From Apostichopus japonicus (lineage: Eukaryota; Echinodermata; Holothuroidea; Aspidochirotida; Stichopodidae), in NCBI RefSeq assembly GCF_037975245.1, contig NC_092581.1, forward strand, positions 7,527,501 through 7,591,500: a stretch of DNA of 64,000 bases. The letters are read 5' to 3'. The position numbers and the translations under genes are program-made. Below, one piece after another: positions 16,101 to 29,165 of this stretch (the first letter of the stretch is position 1; the number at the start of each line of letters is the position of its first letter). The notes beneath the pieces are model-generated. The model was not told where the DNA came from, searched no databases, and saw nothing but the letters and a program-made list of their open reading frames with translations.

Positions 16101-16984
16101 ACCGTACATTCGATTGAGCAGTACCGCAAATTCGATTGATCGGTAACGCACATTCTATTTTTCGTTATCGCCATTGGATTTATAGGTACCGTACCATCCA
16201 TTGATCGTTACGGTACATTCGATTGATCGGCAACGCACATTCGATCAATCGGTATCGCACATTCGATCGATCGGTACCGAACATTCGACTGATCGGTACC
16301 GCACATTCGATTGATCGGCACCGCACATTCGATCGATCGATACCGCACATTCGATCGATCGTTACCGCAAATTCGATTGATCGGTACGGAACATTCGATT
16401 GATCGGTACCGTACAATAGACTGATCGGCACGGTACATTCGGTTAATCGGTACCGCACATTCGATTGATCGTACCTCACGATCGATTGATTGTTACCGTT
16501 CATTCAATTGATCGGTAACGCAAATTCGATTGATCGGAACCGCACGATCGATTGATCGGTACTGCACAATCGATTTATCGGTACCGTACATTCGATTTAT
16601 CGGTACCGTGCAATCGATTGGTCGGTATTGCAAATTCTATTTATCGGTATCGCCAATGCATTCATCGGTACCATACAATCAATTGATCGGTACGGTACAT
16701 CCGATTGATCGGTACCGCACAATCGATTGATCGGCACCGCACATTCGATCGATCGGTACAGCACATTCGATCGATCGTTACCGCAAATTCGATTGATCGG
16801 TACCTCACATTCGATGTATCGGTACCGTACAATAAATTGATCGGCACGGTACATTCGATTGATCGGTACCGCACATTGGATTGATCGGTACCGCAAATTC
16901 GATTGATCGGTACCGCACGATCGATTGATCGGTACTGCACAATCGATTTATCGGTAACGTACATTCTATTGATCGGTATCGCAT
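13151..16984. repeat. 22-bp satellite, diverged domain
   Basis: Same monomer and phase as upstream, but nearly every monomer carries several substitutions. Frequent variants are GATTTATCGG, GATCGATCGG and the alternating pair CGTACAATCG / CGGTACATTCG. No near-identical long blocks were noticed, so this part looks older or less homogenised. It ends exactly where the DIRS-type element begins. Confidence 0.95.
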
Positions 16985-16987
16985 ATT

Positions 16988-17062
16988 CCCCAAACCTTAA
17001 CCGGTTTGTGAATTAACGAGCGACGTACTCACCTCATATAACCTATGCATTACCGTATTAAC
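16988..17062. repeat. DIRS terminal repeat, 3' end of element
   Basis: The outermost 58 bases, counted from the flanking ATT (16985-17042), reappear as a perfect reverse complement at 17463-17520. The inner 31 bases (17032-17062, starting CCTCATATAACCTATGCATT) form the inverted terminal repeat and match the reverse complement of 20150-20180 without mismatch. Confidence 0.9.
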
Positions 17063-17064
17063 CT

Positions 17065-17462
17065 CGCTCTAGCATCTGGCAATTGTCTGTATGTGAGTGT
17101 GGCAATCTCCCTTCCGTAATATCCAGGCCGCACTGGTGCGGCACCGGACGGAGAAGGGGGAGAGGACCGACCAAGGGGCGGAAACCCCGAGGATACATCC
17201 AAAAATCATTCTCACCTGAAGAGGCCCTAGGTGGGCTGTGGTGGGTGACAGGTGGGTCCTGAGTGGGCCCGAAGTGGGTCCAGAGGGGGTCGTCGGTGGG
17301 TGTAGGCGGGACCCCAACGACATCCCTCGAAAATTCCTGAGGGAAAGGCCGTCACATGGTCATATATGTGTGGCCAGTTCCCCTAGTATCCGAGGAGGGT
17401 ATCCGACGTGGTTGTATGGTTCCGTCCGCGAGGTCCCCCATAGTGGGGTGGCGGGTCGGGAT
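17065..17462. other. DIRS 3' non-coding region
   Basis: About 400 bp between the terminal repeat and the internal complementary region. It contains G-rich near-repeats (GTGGGTCC, GTGGGCCC, GGTGGGTG) around 17230-17310 but no recognisable protein domain on either strand. It is probably the untranslated tail of the element. Confidence 0.5.
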
Positions 17463-17560
17463 GTTATATGAGGTGAGTACGTCGCTCGTTAATTCACAAA
17501 CCGGTTAAGGTTTGGGGAATTCACAGCGCGTACTCCCTCACCTCATATAACCTATGCATT
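17463..17560. repeat. DIRS internal complementary region (ICR)
   Basis: This segment joins the complements of both element ends. Positions 17463-17520 are the reverse complement of 16985-17042 (58/58). Positions 17518-17560 are the reverse complement of 20161-20203 (42/43). The two halves overlap at AAT (17518-17520), the trinucleotide also present at the insertion site. In DIRS elements the ICR is held to template circle formation, and the fit is exact here. Confidence 0.95.
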
Positions 17561-18627
17561 TGTGACACAGGAGCCCTGGCGGTGGGTCGAGGATCTCGCG
17601 GGCGGCGGACCTAGGGCCGCTCGGGCAAAATCCCCTTCCGTGGCATGGGTGTTTGTGAGATAGCAGGCGACAAAGGAAGACGGGGTCTTCCAAGCCGCCG
17701 CCTTCATAATATCTTCCAGGGGAACCCCCCGGAACCACGCCCTGGACGTGGCGTGGCCTCGGACGTCATGCGCCCGGACGGGTTCCCCAGGCTGGGTGTG
17801 GGCACGTATTAGGTCGGCCATCCACCGTGAAATGGTGTCCTTTGAGGCCGGGGTGTAAGGCGACCTCGGTAAAATGAAGAGCCTGTCCGAGGTACGAAGC
17901 TGTTTGGTCCTCTCTATGTACCAGTTAAGGGCTCGGACAGGGCACCAGTGCTTGTCTTCCGCGATTGACGAGGCTTGTGACAAACTCGGGAGGAAGATCT
18001 CGTTCGGGGTAAAGGTCACTGATTGGTTCTTTGGGAGGAAGTGAGGGTCAGGTAGTAATCTGACTCCTCCTGGTTCAAACCTCGTGAACCCCGTTGGAGG
18101 GTGAGCGCGTGGAGGCAGCTTCTGCGCCTGGCAGAGGCGGCCGCGATCAGAAACAGTGTTTTGTGTGTTAGCTTGTCCAATGGAGCATTGTGTAGCGGTT
18201 CATACGGAGAGCCCGCGAGGGTCGTCAGGACCTCGTGGAGGGCCCATGATGGGGCCAGGCGGCGCCTGGGAGGGCGCCTGTGGAACATGCCCATTAAGAC
18301 CTGGAGGAGGACCGGGTTGGTTCCTACTGAGGAGCCATCCGAGAATCCGTTGTGAACCGCCGCTATTGCGGAGCGGTAATTTCTAATTGTACTTATTTGC
18401 TTCCCTTCTCGGAAGAGTTCGAGTAGAAAGGCCGCCACCTGGTCTACTGAGGCCTCCACGGGATCAACAGCGTTGTCCCCGGCCCAAACATAGTATCGGT
18501 GCAGTCTAGAATCGTATGTTTTAACCGTGGACTGCCGGCGGGCATCCACTGCAATGTCCGGAACCTCCGGTGGAAACCCCGCTGTCCGGAGCGAGAGCCG
18601 GAGAGTTTCCACGCAGCTAGATGGAGG
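17552..18627 (-). pseudogene. DIRS tyrosine recombinase, frameshifted
   Basis: The amino-terminal part (about 18627-18095) carries a core-binding-like region with TVKTYDSRLHRY and STIRNYRSAIAAVH, then the first catalytic arginine in SARRRSCLHALTL. A one-base frame change near 18092-18100 moves the rest into another frame (PKNQSVTFTPNE ...). The carboxy-terminal part has the box RAHDVRGHATS (H-x-x-R) and the nucleophile context SSFVACYL (Y), followed by a stop at 17552. The R-H-R-Y residues are thus all present, but split over two frames. It overlaps the end of the RNase H/methyltransferase frame by about 180 bases, as DIRS recombinase frames often do. Confidence 0.9.
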
Positions 18628-19510
18628 CTCGTGATGTCGGGGTGGGTTATTTGGCCGCTCCGTAGGGAGAGGAGCTTGGCGGCCGGTGGGAATTTGTATG
18701 GTAGGTCCACCAGCATCTCGATGATGAGTGGGAACCATGCTTGATTGGGCCAGCAAGGTGCGATCAAAAGCATGTCCGCTTCCACGTCCCGAAGCATCGT
18801 GAGAACTCTGCGGAGTAATCCCAGTGGGGGAAAGGCGTACATGGAGAGGCCCGCCCATGAGACGACTAGGGCGTCGGTCTTCCAGGCCTGTGGGTCGTGG
18901 TATCTGGAGCAGAACGTCGGGAGTTTGGCGTTCTTGTCCGTCGCAAACATGTCGACGGACGGCCTGCCGAACAGGTGAAATACGTGGTCGGACCACGTTC
19001 GGGAGAGCTCCCATTCCCCATTGTCTAGATACCCCCTGGACAGTGCGTCTGCCAGTATATTGTCCTTCCCTGCTAGGTGGGACGCCCGTAGGCCGATCCG
19101 AAGGGAGTCGCAGAGGACGAGCAGGTCCCATGTCCTGCGTAGGAGAGCCAGGGATCGAGTGCCCCCTTGACGGTTGATATATGCCACGGTCGTGGTGTTG
19201 TCTGACCGGACCGTGACAGTGTGGCCCGTTAGGTGGGTTGCCCAGTGACGTACGGCCCTCAGGACCGCTTCCGTCTCTAAAATATTGATATGGAGACCCC
19301 TCTCGGGCTCCGCCCATTCGCCGGCGACTGTGTGTGTGCCCCAAACCGCTCCCCAACCGCTGAGGGAGGCATCCGTCGTGATCGACGTTGTAGGGGCTGG
19401 GTTCCGGAAAGGTCGCCCTGCCGCGATCCTGTCCGACTCTGCCCACCACGTGAGAAACGGGCGTAGCCCCGTTGAAAGTGGGATTGGCGTTGCCGCCGAC
19501 GATCGATCCG
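18444..19510 (-). pseudogene. DIRS RNase H plus Dam-like methyltransferase domain
   Basis: RNase H boxes appear in order: ITTDASLSGWGAVWG (first Asp), NILETEAVLRAV (Glu), TVRSDNTTTVAYINRQGG (Asp) and KDNILADALSR (last Asp), so all four acidic residues are kept. The segment after it (VDMFATDKNAKLP ... DALVVSW ... YAFPP ... LLIAPCWPNQAWF) fits the Dam-like methyltransferase domain known from DIRS elements, with FPP where enzymes have a (D/N)PPY box. The frame is open to a stop at 18444, but it is joined to the upstream RT only through a frame change at about 19495-19515. Confidence 0.88.
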
Positions 19511-20150
19511 GGCATAGTGTTTGAGGAGGTGCCGCTGGAGCGGCCTCATTCTGAGTCTGCACAGGTCTAGAAGGTCAGTGAAGCTCGCCATCTTCCCCAA
19601 CAGGCGCTGCCACGTGAGCGCTGGGGTATTCCGATTGCCTAGTATTTCTCTGGCCGTAGCCACTAGGCTCGCCGTTCTTTCGGCCGTCGGGTAGACCATG
19701 CCGCGGGCGAGGTCGAGACGGGCCCCAAAGTATATGATCGATGGCGGTGGCGTTTGTACTGGCGAGAGCCCCTTGTTGGGAGTTGCCGAGTACTAACCAA
19801 TCGTCTAGGTAGGCGAACACCATTACCCCGTTTCGACGGAGGTGAGCCAGGACTGCCCTCGTTACCCTGGTGAAAACCCTGGGTGCTGTGGAGAGGCCAA
19901 ATGGTAGCGCTGTGAAGTGGTAATCTATGGCCTTGTACCTGAACGCGAGGAATCGCTGGTCCTCGCGTCGGATGGGAATATGTAGGTAGGCATCCTTTAG
20001 ATCGACGGAGGATGCCCACATCCCTGGGCGCAGCAGGTGGAGGATTGATGTGAGAGTCTCCATCCTGAACCTCTCCGGTCGGATGAACCTCCTGTTGAGA
20101 GGTCTGAGGTTCAGGATGGGCCTCCAAGTCCCGTTCTTCTTCGGCGTGAG
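19505..20150 (-). pseudogene. DIRS reverse transcriptase, 5'-truncated and broken
   Basis: The frame opens directly inside the terminal repeat, after an in-frame TAA at 20151-20153. It begins with PKKNGTWRPILNLRPLN, a normal mid-palm RT sequence. Next come SSVDLKDAYLHIPI (catalytic Asp), the FTALPFGLSTAPRVFT box and FAYLDDWLVLG (YLDD at 19800-19811). Near 19743-19752 the frame changes. About 20-30 residues expected between LDDWLVLG and SIIYFGARLDL appear to be missing, judged from the usual spacing in the family. Fingers and part of the palm upstream are deleted. Confidence 0.9.
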
Positions 20151-20200
20151 TTAATACGGTAATGCATAGGTTATATGAGGAGAGGGAGTACGCGCTGTGA
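20150..20200. repeat. DIRS terminal repeat, 5' end of element
   Basis: Positions 20150-20180 are the perfect inverted copy of 17032-17062. The outer bases to 20203 match the right half of the ICR with one mismatch. The RT frame starts at the inner border with no leader, gag or amino-terminal coding sequence, which marks the breakpoint of a large internal deletion. Confidence 0.9.
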
Positions 20201-21379
20201 ATTCGATTGATCGGTATCGCCATTGGTTTTATCGGTACCGTACAATCGATTGATCGTTACTGCACATTCGATTTATCGGTATCTCATAATCGATTAATGG
20301 GTACCGAACATTCGATTGATCGGTATCGCACGTTCCATTGATCGGTAGCGCACAATCGATCGATCCATACCGCACATTCGATCGATCGGTACCGCACGAT
20401 CGATTGATCGGTACCGTAAATTCGATTGAGCGGTACCGCAATTTCGATTGATCGGTAACGCATATTACATTTATCGGTACCGCACAATCGATTTATCGGT
20501 ATCGCACAATCGATTGATCGGTATCGCATATACTATTGATCGTTACTGCACATTCGATTTATCGGTATCTCATAATCGATTAATGGGCTCCGAACATTCG
20601 ATTGATCGGTATCGCACGTTCCATTGATCGGTAGCGCACAATCGATCGATCCATACCGCACATTCGATCGATCGGTACCGCACGATCGATTGATCGGTAC
20701 CGTACATTCGATTGAGCGGTACCGCAATTTCGATTGATCGGTAACGCACATTACATTTATCGGTACCGCACAATCGACATATCGGTATCGCACATTCGAT
20801 TGATCGGTACCGTATATTCGAATGATCAGTATCTCACAATCGATTGATCGGTACGGCACATTCGATAAATCGGTATCGCACATTCCATTAATCGGTACCG
20901 CACATTCGATTTATCGGTACCGTACAATCGATTGATCAGTACTATACATTCGACTTATCGTTATCTCGCAATCGATTGGTCGGTACGGCACATTCGATTT
21001 ATCGGTATCGCACAATCGATTGATCAGTATCGCATATACGATTGATCATTACTGCACATTCAATTTATCGGTATCTCATAATAGATTAATCGGTACCGAA
21101 CATTCGATTGATCGGTATCGCACATTCCATTGATCGGTACCGCACATTCCATTGATCGGTACGGTATATTCGAATGATTGGTATCTCACAATCGATTGAT
21201 CGGTACGGCATATTCGATAATTCGGTATCGCTCATTCGATTGATCGGTAGCGCACATTCGATTGATCGGTATCGCACATTCGATTGATCGGTACCGCAGA
21301 TTTGATTGATCGCTTCGGCACATTCAATTTATCGGTATCGTACAATCGATTAATCGGTACGGTATATTCAATTTTTAGG

Positions 21380-23890
21380 TACCGCACATCCGATCGATCG
21401 GTACCGTACAATCGATTGATCGGTACAGTACCCCGATCGATCGGTACCGCACATTCGATCGATCGGTACCGCACATTCGATTGATCGGTACTGCACATTC
21501 GATTGATCGGTACCGTACATTCTATTGATCGGTATCGCATATTCGATTGACCGGTATCGCCATTGGTTTTATCGGTACCGTACAATTGATTAATCGGTAC
21601 GGTACATTCTATTGATCGGTACCGCACGATCGATTGATCGGCACCTCACATTCGACGGATCGGTATCGCATATTCGATTGATCGGTATCGCCATTGGTTT
21701 TATCGGTACCGTACAATTGATTAATCGGTACGGTACATTCTATTGATCGGTACCGCACGATCGATTGATCGGTACCTCACATTTGATGTTAAGGTACCGC
21801 ACAATCGATTGATCGGTACGGTACATTCGATTAATCGTTATCTCGCAATCGATTGATCGGTACGGCACATTCGATTGATCGGTAAGGCACATTACATTTA
21901 TCGGTACCGCAAAATCGATATATCGGTATCGCACATTCGATTGATCGGTACGGTATATTCGAATGATCGGTATCTCACAATCTATTGATCGGTACGGCAT
22001 ATTCGATAATTCGGTATCGCACATTCGATTGATCGGTACCGCACATTCGATTGATCGGTATCGCACATTCGATTGATCGGTACGGAACATTCGATTGCTC
22101 GGTACGGAAATTCGATTGATCGGTACCGCACATTCGATTGATCGGTACCGCACATTCGATTGATCGGTACGGAACATTCGTTTGATCGGTACCGCACATT
22201 CGATTAATCGGCAACGAACATTCGATTGATCGGTACCGTACATTCGATTGATCGTTACCCAACATTCGATTAATCGGTATCGCACACTCTATTGAACGGC
22301 ACCGCATATTCGATTGATCGGTACCGTACATTCGATTGATCGGTACAGTACATTCGATTTATCGGTACCGCAAGATCGATTAATCGGTACTGCACATTCG
22401 ATTGATCAGTACCGTACATTCGATTTATCGGTACCGTACATTTGATTGATCGGTATCACACATTCGATTGATCGGTATCGCACATTCGATTGATCTGTAC
22501 CGCAGATTTGATTGATCGTACAGTACATTCAATATTTCGGTACAGCACATCCGATCGATCGGTACCGTACAATCGATTGATCGGTACGGGTCATTCGATT
22601 GATCGGTATTGCACATTCGATCGATCGGTATCGCACATTCGATTGATCGGTACAGTACCCCGATCGATCGGTACCGCACATTCGATCGATCGGTACCGCA
22701 CATTCGATTGATCGGTACTGCACATTCGATTGATCGGTACCGTACATTCTATTGATCGGTATCGCATATTCGATTGACCGGTATCGCCATTGGTTTTATC
22801 GGTACCGTACAATTGATTAATCGGTACGGTACATTCTATTGATCGGTACCGCACGATCGATTGATCGGCACCTCACATTCGACGGATCGGTATCGCATAT
22901 TCGATTGATCGGTATCGCCATTGGTTTTATCGGTACCGTACAATTGATTAATCGGTACGGTACATTCTATTGATCGGTACCGCACGATCGATTGATCGGT
23001 ACCTCACATTTGATGTTAAGGTACCGCACAATCGATTGATCGGTACGGTACATTCGATTAATCGTTATCTCGCAATCGATTGATCGGTACGGCACATTCG
23101 ATTGATCGGTAAGGCACATTACATTTATCGGTACCGCAAAATCGATATATCGGTATCGCACATTCGATTGATCGGTACGGTATATTCGAATGATCGGTAT
23201 CTCACAATCTATTGATCGGTACGGCATATTCGATAATTCGGTATCGCACATTCGATTGATCGGTACCGCACATTCGATTGATCGGTATCGCACATTCGAT
23301 TGATCGGTACGGAACATTCGATTGCTCGGTACGGAAATTCGATTGATCGGTACCGCACATTCGATTGATCGGTACCGCACATTCGATTGATCGGTACGGA
23401 ACATTCGTTTGATCGGTACCGCACATTCGATTAATCGGCAACGAACATTCGATTGATCGGTACCGTACATTCGATTGATCGTTACCCAACATTCGATTAA
23501 TCGGTATCGCACACTCTATTGAACGGCACCGCATATTCGATTGATCGGTACCGTACATTCGATTGATCGGTACAGTACATTCGATTTATCGGTACCGCAA
23601 GATCGATTAATCGGTACTGCACATTCGATTGATCAGTACCGTACATTCGATTTATCGGTACCGTACATTTGATTGATCGGTATCACACATTCGATTGATC
23701 GGTATCGCACATTCGATTGATCTGTACCGCAGATTTGATTGATCGTACAGTACATTCAATATTTCGGTACAGCACATCCGATCGATCGGTACCGTACAAT
23801 CGATTGATCGGTACGGGTCATTCGATTGATCGGTATTGCACATTCGATCGATCGGTATCGCACATTCGATTGATCGGTACGCACATTCGA
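21380..23890. repeat. 1227-bp higher-order repeat, two copies
   Basis: Block 21380-22660 recurs at offset 1227 (about 22610-23890). The two share unusual features such as TTGATGTTAAGG, the shortened GGAAATTCG monomer and GTACAGTACATTC. Copies are nearly identical until about 23880, where the second copy diverges. Confidence 0.8.
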
Positions 23891-26299
23891 TCGATCGGTA
23901 CCGCACATTCGATTGATTAGTACCGCACATTCGTGTTATCGGTAGCGACCATTCGATTGATCGGTATCGCACATTCGATCGATCGGTACCGTACAATCGA
24001 TTGATCGGAACGGTACATTCGAATTATCGGTATCGCACATTTGATTGTGTTATCTTATATTCGATTAATGGATATCTCACAATCGATTGATCGGTACGGT
24101 ACATTCTATTTATTGGTATCGCACAACCAATTGATCGGTATCGCACATTCGATTAATCGGTACCGCCCAATCGATTGATCGGTATCTCATATTCGATCGA
24201 TCGGTACCGAACATTCGATATATCGGTATCGCACAATTGATTAATAGGTAGTGCACGATCAATAAATCGGTACCGCAAGATCGATTGATATAGGTACCAT
24301 ACAATCGATTGAACGGTACGGTAAATTCGATTCATCTTTACCGCACGATCGATTGATCGGCATCGCATATTCGTTCGATCGGTACCGCACATTCGATCGG
24401 TATCGCACATTTCATTTATCGGTACCTACAATCTATTGATCGACACGGTACATTCGATTTATCGGTATCGCACATGCGATTGATCGGTACCGTACATTCG
24501 ATCGATCGGTACCGAACGATCGATTTTTCGGTACCGCACGATCGATTGGTAGGTTCCGTAAGATCGATTGATCGGTACGGTACAGTCGATTGATCGGTAC
24601 CGCTCATGCGATTGATCGGTACCGCATATTCTATTAATCGGTACCTCACGATCGATTAGACGGTACCGTACATTCGATTGATCGGTATCGCACATTCGAT
24701 CGATCGGCTACGCACATTCGATTTACCGGTACGGTTCATTCGATTGATCGGTACTGCATGATCTATTAATCGGTATTGCACGATCGATTGATCGGTACCG
24801 TACATACGATTGATCGGTAACGCACATTCGATTGATCGGTACCTCACTTTCGATTGATCGGTACTGTACATTCGATTGATGGGTACCGAACATTCGATCG
24901 ACCGGTATTGCACATTCGATTGATCGGTACCGCACATGCGATTTATCTGTACCGTACAATCGATTGATCGATACCGAAAATTCGATTGATCGGTACTGCA
25001 CATTCTATTTATCGGTACCGTACAATCGATTGATCGTTTTCGCACATTCGATTTATTGGTATCGCCATTCGATAAATAGGTACCATACAATCGATTGAAC
25101 GGTACGGTAAATTCGATTCATCTTTACCGCACGATCGATTGATCGGTACCGCACATTCGATCGGTATCGCACATTTCATTTATCGGTACCTACAATCTAT
25201 TGATCGACACGGTACATTCGATTTATCGGTATCGCTCATGCGATTGATCGGTACCGTACATTCGATTGATCGGTACCGAACGATCGATTTTTCGGTACCG
25301 CACGATCGATTGGTAGGTTCCGTACGATCGATTGATCGGTACGGTACAGTCGATTGATCGGTATCGCACATTCGATTGATCGGTACCGCACATTCGATTG
25401 AACGGTATGGCACATTCGATTGATCGGTACCGTACATTCGATTGATCGGTACCGAACGATCGATTTTTCGGTACCGCACATTCGATTGATCAGTAACGAA
25501 TATTCGATTGATCGGTACCGCACATTCGATTGATCGGTACCGCACATTCGATTGATCGGTAACGCACATTCGATTGATCTGTATCGCACATTCGATTGAT
25601 CGGTACCGCACATTCGATTGATCGGTATGGCACGATCGATTGGTAGGTTCCGTACAATCGATTGATCGGTACGGTACAGTCGATTGATCGGTACCGCACA
25701 TGCGATTGATCGGTACCGCATATTCTATTAATCGGTGCCTCACGATCGATTAGACGGTACCGTACATTCGATTGATCGGTATCGCACATTTCATTTATCG
25801 GTACCCTACAATCTATTGATCAGTGCGGTACATTCGATTTATCGGTATCGCACATTCGATTGATTGGTACCGCACGATCGATTGTTAGGTACCGTACGAT
25901 CGATTGATCGGTACCGTACATTCGATTGATCAGTAACGCACATTCGATTGATCGGTACCGCACATTCGATTGATCGGTACCGCACATTTGATTGATCGGT
26001 ACCGCACATTTGGTCGATCGGTACCGTACGATCGATTAATCCGTACGGTGCATTCGATCGATCGGTATCGCACATTTGATTGTGTTACCTTATTATCTAT
26101 TTATCGGTACCGCACAATCGTTTTATCGGTATCGCACATTCTATTGATCGGTATCGCGCATTCGATTTCTTGGTACGGTTCATTCGGTTAATCGGTACCG
26201 CACGATCGATTGATCGGTACCGCACGATCGATTGATCGGTACCTTACATACGAATGACCGGTAACGTACTTTCGATTGATCGGTACCGCACATTTGATT

Positions 26300-28010
26300 G
26301 ATCGGTAACGTACATTCTATTTATCGGTACAGCATTTCCGATCGATCGGTACCATACAATCGATTGATCGGTACGGTACATTCGATTGATCGGTATCGCA
26401 TATTCGATTGATCGGTACCGCACGATCTATTTATCGGGATCGCTATTGGATTTATAGGTACCGTACAATCGATTGATCGGTACGGTAAATTCGAATGATC
26501 GGTACCGCACATTCGATTGATCGGTACCGTACATTCGATTGATCGGTACTGCACATTCGATTGATCGGTACAGAACATTCGATTGATCGTTACCCAACAT
26601 TCGATTAATCGGTAACGCACACTCTATTGATCGGCACCGCATATTCGATTGATCGGTACCGAACATTTTATTAATCGGTACCGCGCATTCGATTGATCGG
26701 TACCGTACATTCGATTTATCGGTACCGCAAGATCGATTAATCGGTACTGCACGATCGATTGATCAGTACCGCACATTCGATCGGTATCGCACATTCGATT
26801 TATCAGTACCGTACAATCGAAAAATCGGCACGGTACATTCGATTGATCTGTATCGCACATGCGATTGATCAGAACCGCACGATCGATTGATCGGTACCTT
26901 ACATACGAATGACCGGTAACGTACTTTCGATTGATCGGTACCGCACATTTGATTGATCGGTAACGTACATTCGATTTATCGGTACAGCATTTCCGATCGA
27001 TCGGTACCATACAATCGATTGATCGGTACGGTACAGTCGATTGATCGGTATCGCATATTCGATTGATCGGTACCGCACGATCTATTTATCGGGATCGCTA
27101 TTGGATTTATAGGTACCGTACAATCGATTGATCGGTACGGTAAATTCGAATGATCGGTACCGCACATTCGATTGATCGGTACCGTACATTCGATTGATCG
27201 GTACTGCACATTCGATTGATCGGTACAGAACATTCGATTGATCGTTACCCAACATTCGATTAATCGGTAACGCACACTCTATTGATCGGCACCGCATATT
27301 CGATTGATCGGTACCGAACATTTTATTAATCGGTACCGCGCATTCGATTGATCGGTACCGTACATTCGATTTATCGGTACCGCAAGATCGATTAATCGGT
27401 TCTGCACGATCGATTGATCAGTACCGCACATTCGATCGGTATCGCACATTCGATTTATCAGTACCGTACAATCGATAAATCGGCACGGTACATTCGATTG
27501 ATCTGTATCGCACATTCGATTGATCAGTACCGCACGATCGATTGATCGGTACCTTACATACGAATGACCGGTAACGTACTTTCGATTGATCGGTACCGCA
27601 CATTTGATTGATCGGTAACGTACATTCGATTTATCGGTACAGCATTTCCGATCGATCGGTACCATACAATCGATTGATCGGTACGGTACATTCGATTGAT
27701 CGGTATCGCATATTCGATTGATCGGTACCGCACGATCTATTTATCGGGATCGCTATTGGATTTATAGGTACCGTACAATCGATTGATCGGTACGGTAAAT
27801 TCGAATGATCGGTACCGCACATTCGATTGATCGGTACCGTTCATTCGATTGATCGGTACTGCACATTCGATTGATCGGTACAGAACATTCGATTGATCGT
27901 TACCCAACATTCGATTAATCGGTAACGCACACTCTATTGATCGGCACCGCATATTCGATTGATCGGTACCGAACATTTTATTAATCGGTACCGCGCATTC
28001 GATTGATCGG
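26300..28010. repeat. 655-bp higher-order repeat, about 2.6 copies
   Basis: Segments starting near 26320, 26976 and 27630 repeat with a 655-bp period and very few differences. Markers include GTACAGCATTTCCGATC, ATCGGGATCGCTATTGG and CGTTACCCAACATTC. The period is 30 monomers minus five bases because of shortened monomers in the unit. Confidence 0.85.
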
Positions 28011-28918
28011 TACCGCAAGATCGATTAATCGGTACTGCACGATCGATTGATCAGTACCGCACATTCGATCGGTATCGCACATTCGATTTATCAGTACCGT
28101 ACAATCGAAAAATCGGCACGGTACATTCGATTGATCTGTATCGCACATGCGATTGATCAGTACCGCAACATTCGATTGATCGGTACCGTACATTCGTTTT
28201 ATCGGTACCGTACAATCGATTGATCGGTACGGTACATTCGATTGATGGATAGGTACCGTACGATCTTTTGATATTTACTGTACGATCGATTGATATGTAC
28301 TGTAAGATCGATTGATCGGTACGGCACGATCGATTGATCGGTACGTTACATACGAATGACCGGTAACGTACATTTGATTGATCGGTACCGAACATTTGAT
28401 TGATCTCTAACGTACATTCGATTTATCGGTACAGCATTTCCGATCGATCGGTACCATACAATCGATTGATCGGTACGGCACATTCCATTTATCGGTATCA
28501 CCATTAGATTTATCGGTACTGTACAATCGATTGATCGGCACGGTACAATCGATTGATCGGTATCTCACAATCGATTGATCGTTACGGCACATACAATTTA
28601 TCGGTATCGCACAATCGATCGATCGGTATCGCACATTCGATTGATCGGTACCGCACATTCGATTGATCGGTATCGCACATTCGATTGATCGGTATCGAAC
28701 ATTCGATTTATCGGTACGGTACATTAGATTGATCGGTACCGCACGATCGATTAATCGGTACCGCACGATCGAATATTCGGTACCGCACGATCGATCGATC
28801 GGTACCTTACAATCGATTTATCGGTACCGTACAATTGATTAATCGGTACGGTACATTCAATTGACTGGAACCGCATGATCGATTAATCGGTACCGCACTA
28901 TCGATTGATTGGTACCGC

Positions 28919-29165
28919 CACTGTAAACAATAGTTAGTCAATATGACTAAAAAAAATTAGTCACAACGTTGTCTCTATCGACCAGTTTCTTCTAGTCATT
29001 TGACTATATAACCTTAGTTTTGTGACTAATTAAATCGAGTTTTCTGACTAATTAAAATTAGTCCTTCTACGATGCCTCTATCGACCAAAGCTTAGTCCAG
29101 TGACCAAAAATATTAGTCATTGCAACTGTGACTACTTATTTAAGTCACAAGACTAGTTTAAGATT
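28919..29165. repeat. left terminal repeat and TAGTCA/TGACTA subterminal motifs
   Basis: Directly inside the CACTG terminus about fourteen copies of TAGTCA or its complement TGACTA (some with one change) occur within 230 bp, in both orientations, for example TTAGTCA, TCTAGTCATTTGACTA and GTGACTAATTAA. Such dense subterminal motifs usually bind the transposase. The same motif sits at the other end. Confidence 0.75.

Larger units (their letters stand above)
16988..20200 (-). mobile_element. DIRS-type tyrosine-recombinase retroelement, internally deleted
   Basis: A 3.2-kb insertion in the satellite, read on the minus strand. It has the layout expected of DIRS elements: inverted terminal repeats, then RT, RNase H plus a methyltransferase-like domain, an overlapping tyrosine recombinase frame, and an internal complementary region matching both outer ends. 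The satellite reads GCAT-ATT before the element and ATT-CGATTGATCGG after it; removing the element with one ATT restores a perfect monomer. No gag and no amino-terminal RT are present, because the left ITR (minus-strand sense) runs straight into the RT palm. Several frameshifts show that the copy is not functional. Confidence 0.92.
20201..28918. repeat. 22-bp satellite, second segment
   Basis: The array continues in perfect phase after the DIRS element. Monomers are diverged, and aberrant ones serve as markers: a 14-bp short monomer (GATCGGTATCGCAC directly after ACATTC) near 24390, 25160, 26775, 27430 and 28065, and a junction containing TTGATTGTGTTA near 24040 and 26075. Higher-order periods of 1227 bp and 655 bp are visible. 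No coding gene is supported. Confidence 0.95.

Noticed and set aside
1-16984. Many overlapping minus-strand frames of 60-216 residues with GTDQSNVRYRSIEC-type repeats
   Set aside because: They follow from a 22-bp monomer without stops on that strand; the three frames give the same cyclic peptide. There is no start context, codon bias or domain to support genes.
17069-19177. Plus-strand and alternative-frame open stretches within the DIRS element
   Set aside because: They are antisense or out-of-frame shadows of the RT, RNase H and recombinase frames, without their own motifs.
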